Source: Alteromonas stellipolaris
GTDB taxonomy: Bacteria > Pseudomonadota > Gammaproteobacteria > Enterobacterales > Alteromonadaceae
NCBI RefSeq assembly: GCF_001562115.1
Contig: NZ_CP013927.1
Span: 124,001-188,000, forward strand
Direction: 5' to 3'
DNA length: 64,000 nt
In this document: positions 25,980 through 35,190 of the stretch, one piece after another
Position numbering within the stretch: the stretch's first letter is position 1
Layout: the number at the start of each line of letters is the position of its first letter
Notes under the pieces: generated by a model
Database searches by the model: none
What the model was told of the DNA's origin: nothing
The model's input: only the letters and a program-made list of their open reading frames with translations
Program-made: the position numbers and the translations under genes

Positions 25980-27202
25980 CACGGCTAGCGCATTTTAATT
26001 CCAGACTCCAACAGGGTTGAGCGATAATCATCGTCTAACCCTGCCATTTTCTTTTTCCTCGCGATGCTAGCTGATTTTGTATCATCTCGTTTAAGTAAAG
26101 CCATGGCAATTTTCCGCATCACATTAAATACCAGTGGGCCTTGTTGTTTCCGTATTCTCGATTCATCTTCTCTGAAAGTCATATCTAACATCCAGTGCAT
26201 ACTTTCAACCTGCCAATGACTTCGTACTGCATTGAGCGCTTGCGCTGCATTTAGGGCTAATGAACTGATATACCAACGTGTTTCTATCGTATCTGTACCC
26301 GTTGATTTATCATGAACTTGCGATGTAACCTTAATAACACTCTGCAAGCCTGACCATCTGTAAGGTTTAGCGAGCCAGTCTTTGTTTATCAATAACTGTT
26401 GGCAAGTCCTTGTTTCAATACGTCCATGTCCAGCGTTTATTTCAATGTGCTCATCCATGTTATTTTCATCAAAACCTTCTCGTTGACTTTTATGCCACCA
26501 AGCTTCTAATTCATCCTGCATGCCTGAGTGATTACCTTTGAGTGCGAAAATATAATCAGCTTTTTGTTTGACGATTTGTTTTGCGATGCTTTGCTGGCAT
26601 CCCATTGCATCAAGCGTAATGATGCTGTTTTCAATATCTAACATCGCGAGTAACTCAGGTATTGCCGTTATTTCATTGGTTTTATTATCAACAGCGGTTT
26701 GCCCTAGCACTAATTGGTGCTGGCAACTCCATGCACTCACGGTATGTAATGCCGTTTTTCGGTCTTGTGTGGTAAATGAGCGTCGTGCAGTCTTTCCATC
26801 AATGGCAATAATATCAGCGCCTGTCGTTTCTATCAGAGATGAAATCCAAGACTGAAAGGCTTTTTCTATTTCATTTGATTTTAATCGACAAATAACACGG
26901 GCGATGGTGTCATGCTTTGGTATACCTGCTGGGAAAGTACCGTATTTTTTTAGCCAATCAAGCTTAAGGTGACCAAAGTCCTCAATATCCTCCCATCCCT
27001 CGGCCCCAGAGAGTACTGCACAGATAGCGAGTAGAAGAATATCGATGAGTTGATGTTTTTTACAACGTTCAATACGAGGATCTGTAATTGAATTAAAATG
27101 TGCCAGAAAAGTCGTGCTCATTGTCATTTACCAAGGAAACTATTATTCCTTGATCTGATCATGAGTTATTAAAAAAGTTCAATTTATAATGATCTTGCCG
27201 TG
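25980..27202 (-). mobile_element. ISAs1-family insertion sequence, complete
   Basis: 1223 bp bounded by imperfect ends (CACGGCTAGCGCATT against CACGGCAAGATCATT, 12 of 15 matching). It is flanked by the direct repeat TGGGTTACTT at 25970-25979 and 27203-27212. The 10-bp duplication shows simple, probably recent, insertion into the Tn3-family transposon between its left end and tnpA. Confidence 0.92.
25985..27127 (-). CDS. ISAs1-family transposase
   Basis: 380 residues, full length for the family. The N-terminal DUF4372-like region has D-P-R-x-x-R and LLLAICAVLSGAEGWEDIE. The DDE core shows I-A-I-D-G-K-T-A-R, a second Asp in ITLDAMGCQQ, and the E of HWQVESMHWMLDM. The tail is basic. It appears intact and fills nearly the whole IS. 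Confidence 0.92.
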   Translation of the reverse strand: MTMSTTFLAHFNSITDPRIERCKKHQLIDILLLAICAVLSGAEGWEDIEDFGHLKLDWLKKYGTFPAGIPKHDTIARVICRLKSNEIEKAFQSWISSLIETTGADIIAIDGKTARRSFTTQDRKTALHTVSAWSCQHQLVLGQTAVDNKTNEITAIPELLAMLDIENSIITLDAMGCQQSIAKQIVKQKADYIFALKGNHSGMQDELEAWWHKSQREGFDENNMDEHIEINAGHGRIETRTCQQLLINKDWLAKPYRWSGLQSVIKVTSQVHDKSTGTDTIETRWYISSLALNAAQALNAVRSHWQVESMHWMLDMTFREDESRIRKQQGPLVFNVMRKIAMALLKRDDTKSASIARKKKMAGLDDDYRSTLLESGIKMR

Positions 27203-27268
27203 TGGGTTACTTCTCCAAAGTATGGCAAATTATGAGGTTAACAACCCCTTAAACTTAATTTAATTCCT

Positions 27269-30253
27269 ATGGCTATAAAAAACGAACTATCAATTCTTAC
27301 CAAAGCTGAGCAGCTTGATCTATATTCTCCGCCGCTATTATCACTTGAACAACAACGATTGTATTTTACGCCAAACGAGATCGAGTTAACAGAGTTGAAA
27401 AGTATTCGCCTAAGGAACCACCGATGCTATTTCATTGCGTTATTAGGGTATTTTAAGTCTAAGCCTGTGATTCTTTCACCTAGCTTTAACCTCATCTTTG
27501 ACGATATGCAGTTTATTTCAACGCAAGTTCAAGGAGGCAAAGGGATCAGGCCTTTCAGCATTAATAAGATGCAGCGTGACCGTATATATCAAAGAATACT
27601 GAGGTTATTAAACTATCAGAAATGGGACGAAAGTCTGCACTTTGCGCCGCTGTACGAACATCTTGTTATGGTCGGCAAAGCTTGGCTTGAGCCTCGTTAT
27701 CTATTCGATGCAGCCGCTGAATATCTAGCAACGCATAGAATTGCCATCCCTAAATATACTGTCTTACAAAAGCTTATCAGTCGTGTTATCCAACAGGTCA
27801 AGAAGGCGTTAAATAATAAGCTTCGTATTCATGTTTCATCTGAACTACACGGATTTCTAAATACTATTATCGATGACAAAGATGGGCTCTCCTTAAGCCA
27901 GCTTCGAGCCGGTGCAAAAAGCGTTATGGTGACAGAGCTAAAAAAAGAACTGACGGTGTATCATCAGTTACAGCCTTATACAAGACAGATTGATAATGCT
28001 GTTAAGGGCTTAGCCTTATCGTCTAAAAACCAACAACACTTCGGTGAAATGGTGGATTATTATGGCAGTAAACTAAAACGCTTTAAGCGTCCACAGCAAC
28101 ACCTATGGTTGCTGTGTTTTCTGACTCAACGCATACGGCAAAGCCTAGAGCGATTGGCTGATGGGTTTATTCATCATATCCGTAAACAACAAGAAGCTGC
28201 GCATGCGTTTGCCCAACAGGCAGTGTTTGACTCATGGAGGTCAGCTGCAGACAATGTCACCAAAGCCGCAGAATTACTGCATCTGTTTGTTGATGACAGT
28301 ATCGACGATAATCAACCATTTGCAACGGTTAGGCAACAAGCATTAAGTGTAATGAATAACCAAGATATAGAAACGCTATGCCTGTACTTAAAAAAGCAAA
28401 AACGCACGGTAGAAGAATATCAATGGCAATATTATGATGATCAAAACGGGTTAATTGAGCAGTTATTAAGGCCCGTGTTTCTATGTCTTGAATGCCAAGC
28501 AGGTAAAGGCTCAGAAGCATTAGTGACCCAGCTCAAAACCACAAAAACAGAACTATTAGCAGGTAATACATTGCAAACAATGGATAGTACACTTATCCAA
28601 CAAAAACATCGTCCATGGTTAATTAACAAGGATGTTGTTCATCCACAGCGATACGAATGGTTGCTTTACCGTCAACTGGCTTCTCGGCTTAATGGTCGAA
28701 TTTACTTATCAAACGTCACTAAATATCGTGCGCTAGAAGACGACTTAATTGCATCGTCAATACAGCCTGATCTATTGGCATCATCAACATTGGAAAAGCT
28801 AAAGCAGCCGATTCAGAAGCTACTGCAAGTAAAACAAATACGCTTAACAACATCCCTAGAAGATGTTGCTCGTCACATTGATAATGGTGATAACCGCAAT
28901 GTGATCATGAAGAGCCGAAGTGGCACACGATGGCGACTGCCAGTTAAAGGCTCCCAATCACTTGTCAACAACCCTTTCTTTAAACAAATGATCCCCGTCA
29001 GTATTGCTGATGTGTTGCGTTATGTTGAACAAGAAACCAACTTTATGCAATGCTTCGCACACGTGCTGCCAATACAAAAACAAGTAGGCGCCAATCAGGA
29101 TGATTTATTGGCTATTCTAATTGCGAATGCGACACATCGCGGCGTATATGGGATGGCACAAATATCTGATCGCAGTTATGAGCATCTAAGCACTATACAA
29201 GCTAATTATATTAGGCCTGAAACCTTGCAAGAGGCTAGTGATATCATCAATAACGCAGTAGCGGCACTCCCTATTTTCCGCCACTATCACATCCAAGAAG
29301 ACGTCCTGCACGCCAGTACCGATGGGCAAAAATTTGAAACTCACCTTGAGACTTTTAAAACTCGCTACTCCTCGAAATACTTCGGCACCAACAAAGGTAT
29401 TACGGCCATGACGTTAGTTGCCAATCATAGTGCGTTAAATGCCCGTATCATAGGATCTAATGAGCATGAGTCCCATTATATTTACGACTTACTACAATCT
29501 AATACTAGTGATCTTAAGCCAGATGTCCTCTCAACCGACACCCATGGTGTTAATCATGTTAATTATGCCTTATTGGATTTATGCGGTTATAGTTTTGCGC
29601 CTAGGTATGCTCAGTTCACCAGTGTGATCAATGACCTATTTAACGTAACTGAAAGCGACGACGGAAACACGCATCTGGCGCTGAAAAAGCCGATAAAAAT
29701 GAATGTGATTGAAGAAGGCTGGCAGGATATTCAGCGTATTGTGTTATCCCTTCAAGAAAAACGCACAACACAGGCATTGCTAGTACGCAAATTATCTGGT
29801 TATCCATCTAGACACCCTATATTACAAGCATTAACGGAATATAATAGGCTCATCAAAGCCCAATATTTACTTGATTATATTGATGATGCAAGTCTGCGCC
29901 AATATGTTCAACGAGCACTGAACCGAGGCGAAGCCTGGCATTTCCTCAGGCGAGCTATTGCATCGGTCAATCGTGACCAGTTCCGTGGAAAAAACGAATC
30001 AGAAATAGTCGTCTGGAACGAGTGTGCCCGTTTGACGGCAAATGCTATTATCTACTTTAACTCGATGATCCTAAGTCATCTATTACTGCACTTTGAAGAA
30101 GTTGGTGACGAGGAAAAAGCAGCAATAACTCGACAAGTATCACCCGTTGCATGGCAGAACATTAATCTGAGCGGCACTTATCAGTTCGCTAGTAACCGCA
30201 AACTACCTGATTTACAGGAAATAACTAGGCCTATTGTTGAAAATGAAGTCTAA
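27269..30253 (+). CDS. tnpA: Tn3-family transposase TnpA
   Basis: 994 residues, normal length. The N-terminal DUF4158 region (LSILTKAEQLDLYSPP) and the long helical middle precede the catalytic DDE triad: D in HASTDGQKFET, D in LSTDTHGVNH, E in NRGEAWHFLRRAI. The gene is oriented away from the left end and stops 45 bases before the right inverted repeat. It appears intact, so the unit may still move. The ISAs1 insertion lies upstream and probably separates tnpA from its native promoter region at the left end. Confidence 0.95.
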   Translation: MAIKNELSILTKAEQLDLYSPPLLSLEQQRLYFTPNEIELTELKSIRLRNHRCYFIALLGYFKSKPVILSPSFNLIFDDMQFISTQVQGGKGIRPFSINKMQRDRIYQRILRLLNYQKWDESLHFAPLYEHLVMVGKAWLEPRYLFDAAAEYLATHRIAIPKYTVLQKLISRVIQQVKKALNNKLRIHVSSELHGFLNTIIDDKDGLSLSQLRAGAKSVMVTELKKELTVYHQLQPYTRQIDNAVKGLALSSKNQQHFGEMVDYYGSKLKRFKRPQQHLWLLCFLTQRIRQSLERLADGFIHHIRKQQEAAHAFAQQAVFDSWRSAADNVTKAAELLHLFVDDSIDDNQPFATVRQQALSVMNNQDIETLCLYLKKQKRTVEEYQWQYYDDQNGLIEQLLRPVFLCLECQAGKGSEALVTQLKTTKTELLAGNTLQTMDSTLIQQKHRPWLINKDVVHPQRYEWLLYRQLASRLNGRIYLSNVTKYRALEDDLIASSIQPDLLASSTLEKLKQPIQKLLQVKQIRLTTSLEDVARHIDNGDNRNVIMKSRSGTRWRLPVKGSQSLVNNPFFKQMIPVSIADVLRYVEQETNFMQCFAHVLPIQKQVGANQDDLLAILIANATHRGVYGMAQISDRSYEHLSTIQANYIRPETLQEASDIINNAVAALPIFRHYHIQEDVLHASTDGQKFETHLETFKTRYSSKYFGTNKGITAMTLVANHSALNARIIGSNEHESHYIYDLLQSNTSDLKPDVLSTDTHGVNHVNYALLDLCGYSFAPRYAQFTSVINDLFNVTESDDGNTHLALKKPIKMNVIEEGWQDIQRIVLSLQEKRTTQALLVRKLSGYPSRHPILQALTEYNRLIKAQYLLDYIDDASLRQYVQRALNRGEAWHFLRRAIASVNRDQFRGKNESEIVVWNECARLTANAIIYFNSMILSHLLLHFEEVGDEEKAAITRQVSPVAWQNINLSGTYQFASNRKLPDLQEITRPIVENEV

Positions 30254-30298
30254 AATGAAAGGTAACCCAGCTCCACAAGCCATTAACTGCGAGGGTTG

Positions 30299-30341
30299 TG
30301 GCGATTTATGTTACTTTAGAGGGGAAAATCCCTAGAACCCC
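30299..30341 (-). repeat. Right terminal inverted repeat of the Tn3-family unit
   Basis: Exact reverse complement of 25898-25940, ending in CCCC. Confidence 0.95.
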
Positions 30342-30344
30342 CCT

Positions 30345-30518
30345 GTGGTGGACAACCCCAATCTCATGCATGTGTTAGATGCGGTTAATACCCGTTATGG
30401 GAAGAGCACCATGCAAATGGCATCAAAGGGTTTTAGTAAAAAGCACGAAATGCGACGTGAATATATTACTAAACGAGCTACTACCCGCTGGAGCGATATA
30501 CCGGTGATAAAATGCTAA
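30345..30518 (+). pseudogene. umuC: UmuC C-terminal fragment (DUF4113)
   Basis: 57 codons in one frame give LMHVLDAVNTRYGKSTMQMA, then the characteristic tail R-R-E-Y-I-T-K-R-A-T-T-R-W-S-D-I-P-V and a stop at 30516. This is the end of the error-prone polymerase V subunit UmuC. The rest of UmuC is absent from the window; the transposon's right end lies 4 bases before it. The left side of the transposon shows no umuC sequence, so a deletion or recombination removed the front part. Confidence 0.8.
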
Positions 30519-30660
30519 AGCACTTATGCGTCAGGTGGGGGGCCGGTATATATGATGGCGACACCGTCTTGTGCTCTTATTTTAGTGGGCTTAACCCAAT
30601 GAAGCTGAAAGTAATACCAAGCCCGCTAGCGTTGCTGCGTGTAGGTTAGCCATTAGCAGG

Positions 30661-31455
30661 TTAAGTTATGGTGTTAAAGGGGCGTATACACGTCTCTACC
30701 CTAAAGTCAGGTGTGGGGAACGTGCATGGGCGCCACGCCACATCATCGGGTCTTTTCAAAAGGCTGATGGCCGCAATATCTGGTGAGCAAATAGACTGTG
30801 CAACCTGCTTAGGCGGCTTGCAGATAAGTTGGGTAAAGCCATGGTAGTTAATCTCATGCTCTAAAGCACGGTAATCGCTAGTACTGGCCATGCAAAGATT
30901 AATATGGCTATAGATGAGTGTGTCCAGCGCTTTTTTAAGCCGTTTATGCGAGCTATCAAAGTGTGGCAAGCCATGTATAACAAGAACCACCTGCTCTGCG
31001 ATTGACGTTGTAGGTAATTGCCTAAGCAACGTTTCTGCGAGGTATTCAAAACACGCGGTTTGTTCGGAAACCTCACCACTATCGGGTGACCAATAAATCA
31101 ATTGCTGTTTTGATGTGATCCCGTTGAGTCTCACATTTGCGGCGCAGTGAGTACCGCTGTTTGCATAAAATGCCCGTTTATTGGGTAAAAGCGTGGCGAG
31201 GGTACCGGTATCAATCAACGCTTGCTGACAGGCTGAGAAATCAAAGACAATCACTGAACGTGTACTTTTCAGCGCACTGGTTATTGCATTATGGGTTTGG
31301 CCCCACACCATGACTGGACTTTGACCGCCAATAAAGAGGCGATTAGTCGCCGTGGTCGGGGCTTCAAATTGCCATCGCTGCTCAAAGGTTTTCTTAGACT
31401 CGTCATTTTCACCGTAAATAATAAAAGGGGGTGTTGTATCATTCATTGTCGTCAC
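30661..31455 (-). CDS. Unknown protein with degenerate ATPase-like pattern
   Basis: 264 residues from a GTG with GAGAGGTGA upstream. It alternates hydrophobic strands and helices (RSVIVFDFSACQQAL, QVVLVIHGLPHFD, INLCMASTSDYRAL) in the manner of a RecA/VirD4-type core, but I see no Walker A motif. It begins the element-like region after the umuC fragment. It could be a cytoplasmic accessory of DNA transfer; this is a guess from fold pattern only. Confidence 0.4.
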   Translation of the reverse strand: MTTMNDTTPPFIIYGENDESKKTFEQRWQFEAPTTATNRLFIGGQSPVMVWGQTHNAITSALKSTRSVIVFDFSACQQALIDTGTLATLLPNKRAFYANSGTHCAANVRLNGITSKQQLIYWSPDSGEVSEQTACFEYLAETLLRQLPTTSIAEQVVLVIHGLPHFDSSHKRLKKALDTLIYSHINLCMASTSDYRALEHEINYHGFTQLICKPPKQVAQSICSPDIAAISLLKRPDDVAWRPCTFPTPDFRVETCIRPFNTIT

Positions 31456-31662
31456 CGGTTCATCACCTCTCGCTCAGGGGAGCTGACAGAGTAACGAGGG
31501 GGTATTTTTACGCGAATTTACACCTTCAAGCAGAATGAAAACCCGCAAGCATGCCCCTAAATCGATGATTTATCTTAAAATTAAATAATTCGGCGCTTTT
31601 TTGCGGCCTAAAATTGATGTGATACGCTTGATGGTAATTTTTATGACGGAGTGAGGGATATT

Positions 31663-32058
31663 ATGCCCATGAAAAAACACACTCGCCGTGTATTCTCATT
31701 GAGAAAGGCGGTGATGATAATGCTTTTTAGCGTGCCTATTGTGGCGTTTGGGTACTTTATGGCAAGCCATATCGAAGATGAAGTACGTTTTCATCAAACC
31801 AAGGCGCAATTAGAGGATATGGCGCTGGTGGACGATAGTGATGAAGTGCAGTTCTTTTCGGCGTATGTGAGGGATTGCTATAACCAACCAGGGGATGATT
31901 TTGCGCTTGAGGGATGTGTGGCTAAGTATGTTGATGAAAATCCGCATCAGTTGGGCTACCAAAGGCTGGAAAAGATGACAGATAAGCTGAATTTTAGTGT
32001 GTTGTCGCATCGCTTTAACCATAACAAGTTTACTTTTGACCCCACTAAACGTAACTAA
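31663..32058 (+). CDS. Single-pass membrane protein, unknown
   Basis: 131 residues from the ATG at 31663 (GAGGG upstream). A basic N-terminus (KKHTRRVFSLRK) and one helix (AVMIMLFSVPIVAFGYFMA) are followed by an about 100-residue soluble part with Cys pairs (RDCYN, EGCVAKY). The topology suggests a domain in the periplasm. No family is recognised. Confidence 0.55.
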   Translation: MPMKKHTRRVFSLRKAVMIMLFSVPIVAFGYFMASHIEDEVRFHQTKAQLEDMALVDDSDEVQFFSAYVRDCYNQPGDDFALEGCVAKYVDENPHQLGYQRLEKMTDKLNFSVLSHRFNHNKFTFDPTKRN

Positions 32059-32633
32059 GTGGTGGTAGGCGTCAAATAAAGAACGCCGGCTAACCTTACC
32101 CTCCCAATAATCCCTCGCGGGCGCGCGAGGGAAACAAACTTAAGAAAATCTGACACCCCGAGCAATGACTTTCCGGATATAAAGAAATTAAAAGGGATAA
32201 GGGGTATTATTTTACGGCACCATACCCTTAATCTAAAACCCAACAAGGCATGGGTGTATCCAACTACGGACAGGAGGAAAGCTCAGTGACTCCCCTCTCT
32301 ACCATCCGAACAAAACCCACCTTTCTAAACATCGCCTTTTATTGACCTAAAGCAAAGTATAAATGTCCGTGAAACACTACGCTATGCGCCTGAGAAGTCC
32401 ACCCCACTCAACTCGCCACAATCTTCTTGGGTGGCCGCGCGCGCCCGAAGCGGAGCTTCGGAAAGGTTTGGCAGGAAAGACTAGGGGGATGGTGCCGTAA
32501 TATAGGTGGGTTTAGCGCTAAATATCTATTAGGTTTTGTGTGGTTTTTGTGCAATAGTAAGTTTAGCGTCAATAAATTCTTCTGGCATATGAGTTGCTCA
32601 TATAAAATTTTGACACATATTGGTACCCGAAAT
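32059..32633. other. Intergenic region with two GC-rich hairpins and a TTTCCGGATAT motif
   Basis: 575 bases without a convincing gene. It contains a 9-bp stem TCCCTCGCG/CGCGAGGGA (32111-32132), a 7-bp stem CCGAAGC/GCTTCGG (32445-32461) and the 11-mer at 32170-32180. The hairpins are clearly richer in G+C than the surroundings. An RNA or transfer-origin function is possible but unsupported. Confidence 0.4.
32170..32180 (+). promoter_or_regulatory. TTTCCGGATAT motif, copy 2
   Basis: Exact 11-mer in a 575-base intergenic region downstream of the membrane protein at 31663. Confidence 0.4.
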
Positions 32634-32795
32634 ATGAAGCGTAAAAGTACTGTCTTATTAATCTCAATCACTGTAACCACGTTAGTAGTACCGTTTGCAT
32701 CCCATTCCCAGCCTAAACAGACTACGCAGCCTGCGGTGAAAAAAGAGATACGCAGTATCGGTGGTGTTATTCGCCCTGTCATGCTTAGAATTTAA
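32634..32795 (+). CDS. Possible small exported protein
   Basis: 53 residues: basic start MKRKS, hydrophobic core TVLLISITVTTLVVPFA, cleavage near SHSQP, then a short basic mature part ending in RPVMLRI. The frame is open further upstream without starts of quality. The ribosome site is weak, so it is uncertain. Confidence 0.35.
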   Translation: MKRKSTVLLISITVTTLVVPFASHSQPKQTTQPAVKKEIRSIGGVIRPVMLRI

Positions 32796-32871
32796 TGCTA
32801 GAAAGGCGGATATAAAAAGGGTGCGCAACGCACACCCAGTAAGAAAGAATAAAGCAGTGAAAGAATTTCTG

Positions 32872-33543
32872 CTATTTCATCGGCGGGTAACTTTTCTGCG
32901 TAGGCCCCAATCCCACTACATCGGGTGCATACCGGTCAATTAACGTGTGAACGATAAGCCCAACCATTAATAAACCATCTGTGACTAATGCAATGTTATC
33001 CGCAACTCGCCCGTAATCAATATACTCCCCTGATTGAATATAGGGGGAAAACATCTCATTAATAGGCACGCCATTTAATGCGAAAGGGATAATGATACAA
33101 AGGCCGATTAATAATTTTATAATAGCCCACAATTTCAGGTAATAGTGGTACATGAGTGTCATGTTCGTTTCTCGCACTGGCAACGTGGTACCAAATATCG
33201 CATTTACCTTCATGGCGCAAAGATGTCGATAGCTGAAGAGCTTATATAAGGCATAACCCATCCAAACATTTACTGTAACCCTGATATAACCCGATTCAGG
33301 TAATACCATGTCCAGTAAGAATGCGCTGCCATGTACAAGAATAGAGATGAACCCAATACTGATGATGAAATATCGGTTCGCTCTGCCTTTGCAAGCCACA
33401 CCTGCGAACACATACGTAGCGGCGTTGATTAATGACGATAACGTGGCCACATCCGTCGGGAACGGACCATTAGCCGACAGTGAGACGAGGTAATAGAAGG
33501 TAAATAGAAAAGAAAAAAGAAACGTATCTCTCAACCACACCAT
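32872..33543 (-). CDS. Polytopic membrane protein, unknown
   Basis: 223 residues with about six hydrophobic helices (for example FLFSFLFTFYYLVSLS, LIGLCIIIPFALNG, IALVTDGLLMVGLIVHTL). The start ATG stands 3 bases after the stop of the XRE regulator gene, so they are co-translated. A regulator coupled with a membrane protein may form a control unit of the element. No family is recognised. Confidence 0.55.
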   Translation of the reverse strand: MVWLRDTFLFSFLFTFYYLVSLSANGPFPTDVATLSSLINAATYVFAGVACKGRANRYFIISIGFISILVHGSAFLLDMVLPESGYIRVTVNVWMGYALYKLFSYRHLCAMKVNAIFGTTLPVRETNMTLMYHYYLKLWAIIKLLIGLCIIIPFALNGVPINEMFSPYIQSGEYIDYGRVADNIALVTDGLLMVGLIVHTLIDRYAPDVVGLGPTQKSYPPMK

Positions 33544-33546
33544 AGA

Positions 33547-33828
33547 TTAACTGGCTTTTTGAAAGATTTTGGTGATCATGGAAGTCATGGCGCCAACAAT
33601 GTCTTCAATAGTGAATTTTTCTTCCAGGATGAGTCCTTGCTTAAGCAATTCGCGACGAAAAACAGCTGAATAGCGCTGAAACTTTTCAATGGTCAACGTG
33701 GATTTACCCCGCTCAATTCTCCCATAAGTTTCAATCGATACCCCGATATAGTTTGACATTTCCTCTTGAGATAACCCGTATGCAAGCCGCATCTCTCGAA
33801 GCATTTCCCCACAATGTGTTGGTTCCAT
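33547..33828 (-). CDS. XRE-type helix-turn-helix regulator
   Basis: 93 residues from the ATG at 33828, which has AGGGGG in front. The Cro/C1-type HTH occupies residues 8-60: LREMRLAYGLSQEEMSNYIGVSIETYGRIERGKSTLTIEKF, with the expected Q at the start of helix 2 and the G-R-I-E-R-G-K turn. A short helical dimerisation tail follows. It diverges from the Tus-like gene and is coupled to the membrane protein at 32872-33543. Confidence 0.85.
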   Translation of the reverse strand: MEPTHCGEMLREMRLAYGLSQEEMSNYIGVSIETYGRIERGKSTLTIEKFQRYSAVFRRELLKQGLILEEKFTIEDIVGAMTSMITKIFQKAS

Positions 33829-34006
33829 CACTTACCCCCTACGAAACCCAAAATTTGCAATGAACCTGTTTAATGGCTCAGCTTGTTTTTATTAAGAAGC
33901 TAACGTTCTTTTTTCAAGAGTATAAAGAACAGCCATCCGACCAGTGCAGCATTTACGAATCCTTTAATAATCATTACATTAGGCGAATTTATGACCATCA
34001 TTTTTT

Positions 34007-34054
34007 TTGTAGCTGTGCCCACCTTATTGTATAATAACTGTACTTTTATACAGT
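34007..34054 (+). promoter_or_regulatory. Promoter with overlapping dyad before the Tus-like gene
   Basis: A -10 TATAAT (34030-34035) stands 17 bp after a weak -35 TTGTAG (34007-34012). Immediately downstream, ACTGTA-N6-TACAGT (34037-34054) covers the start point, as an operator would. Tus in E. coli represses itself through a Ter site in its promoter; whether this dyad plays that role is inferred. Confidence 0.55.
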
Positions 34055-34066
34055 CGAGCTTTATCG

Positions 34067-34942
34067 ATGAAATTGCACCGCTATTATTTGGAAGAAATCA
34101 AAAAGGCCATTGCCCCGCTACAGGCTGTAATTCGTGAACATGCCATCATTGACCAATCCATCATGTTCGTGTTGCCTCGCATCGATAAAAAACAGGAAGA
34201 AGCACTCATTCAAGAAGACTACGATGAAATCTTAGTCACCCCCTTGTATGGCCGAGATGCGGTTAATTATGCGCTCCAAGCTATTGAAGACATGTATGTA
34301 TTGGACAACAATATCAGTCGACGTTTTGTTCAGAAGTACCCTGGACTCATTCCCCTTCACTGCTCCCTCGATACGGTATTACCCAAAGTCGAAGCGCTCA
34401 ATCATGCAAAGGCAGCGTTTAAAGCGGAAGTTCAAAAGATTGGGGATGAAGAAGAGAAGTTTAGGGAATTACACCGTAACGATAATGTGGGCTTTATCAC
34501 GTCGATGGCTTATCGAAAGGTATATCTCTTTGAGGGTGACTATAAGGCTTTTTACTTTAACTGGTCGCGCCGCTCACGGACAAAAACACAAAGTAAGCAA
34601 GACTGGTTAAATGATATCAATGCAGCTCGCCATACTGTACCGGCATTCACCGACAAGCACACATGGAATGCTTTAATCGATAAAGAAGTGAATGATGTTC
34701 AGCGCTGTTCGGCGGAAAAACTGGTGAGTCGACGCCCGATAAAGTTAAGACCTGAATGTACGTGGCGACGCATGGATGACAAGATGCAAACCGACAGTGC
34801 CGGCCTTCCTTTCTTACTTTGTGGAACTTCTCTTTTGCCTAAAGTGACATTGCTAGGTAACTACACCCGTAAACCGGCAGTAAGCAAAGCTAAGCTGAAT
34901 GAGTTAGTGGTACCGAGGTTAAACTTAACCATTAAAGCTTAG
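34067..34942 (+). CDS. tus: Tus-like replication terminator protein
   Basis: 291 residues (E. coli Tus has 309). Similar order of landmarks to Tus: R-x-x-P-G-L then HAKAAFK (Tus HINKLKTTF), a middle A-Y-R-x-x-x-L segment with F-x-W, the W-x-x-x-x-x-x-E pair, basic R-R-P-I-K-L-R-P (Tus KRPVKVQP), a P-L-L loop, G-N-Y and the final V-P-R-L-N-L-T-I (Tus IPRLHLYV). It should bind Ter DNA asymmetrically and block the replicative helicase from one side. Outside enterics such proteins occur mainly on plasmids, which supports a plasmid-derived backbone. No matching Ter site was found by eye. Confidence 0.7.
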   Translation: MKLHRYYLEEIKKAIAPLQAVIREHAIIDQSIMFVLPRIDKKQEEALIQEDYDEILVTPLYGRDAVNYALQAIEDMYVLDNNISRRFVQKYPGLIPLHCSLDTVLPKVEALNHAKAAFKAEVQKIGDEEEKFRELHRNDNVGFITSMAYRKVYLFEGDYKAFYFNWSRRSRTKTQSKQDWLNDINAARHTVPAFTDKHTWNALIDKEVNDVQRCSAEKLVSRRPIKLRPECTWRRMDDKMQTDSAGLPFLLCGTSLLPKVTLLGNYTRKPAVSKAKLNELVVPRLNLTIKA

Positions 34943-35190
34943 TATCTGCTAAGGGGGTTACGTTACTTCATCTCGACGGTCAGTTGTGTTTGCATACTGG
35001 TAACCTGAATTAGGCATCCTTACTCTGAGAAGAATTTCGTAGCTTGCGAGCATGGCAATACCCTACAAATTACGCTTTTTCAGCGTCAAATAACGTGCGG
35101 CCTATTTTTGCAATTATCGTTAAAGGAATTAATGTAACAGACGCTATACACACCTCAAATTCGAAACCAAGTCTACCATTATAAGGCAGT

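Larger units (their letters stand above)
25898..30341 (+). mobile_element. Tn3-family transposon carrying only tnpA (plus an inserted IS)
   Basis: Perfect 43-bp terminal repeats beginning GGGGTTCTAGGGATTTTCCC enclose 4444 bp. Without the inserted ISAs1 element the unit is about 3.2 kb and carries one gene, a Tn3-type transposase, with no resolvase or passenger gene. This is comparable in layout to IS1071. The flanking pentamers (ATGGT left, CCTGT right) are not a target duplication, so at least one flank was changed after insertion. Confidence 0.9.

Noticed and set aside
27213..30298. A resolvase gene or res site in the Tn3-family unit
   Set aside because: Only tnpA is present between the ends. 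The tyrosine recombinase at 20282 lies outside the terminal repeats and cannot be assigned to the unit.
32059..32633. Origin of replication or transfer origin
   Set aside because: Two GC-rich hairpins are present but there are no iterons, DnaA boxes or nick-site consensus that I can support.
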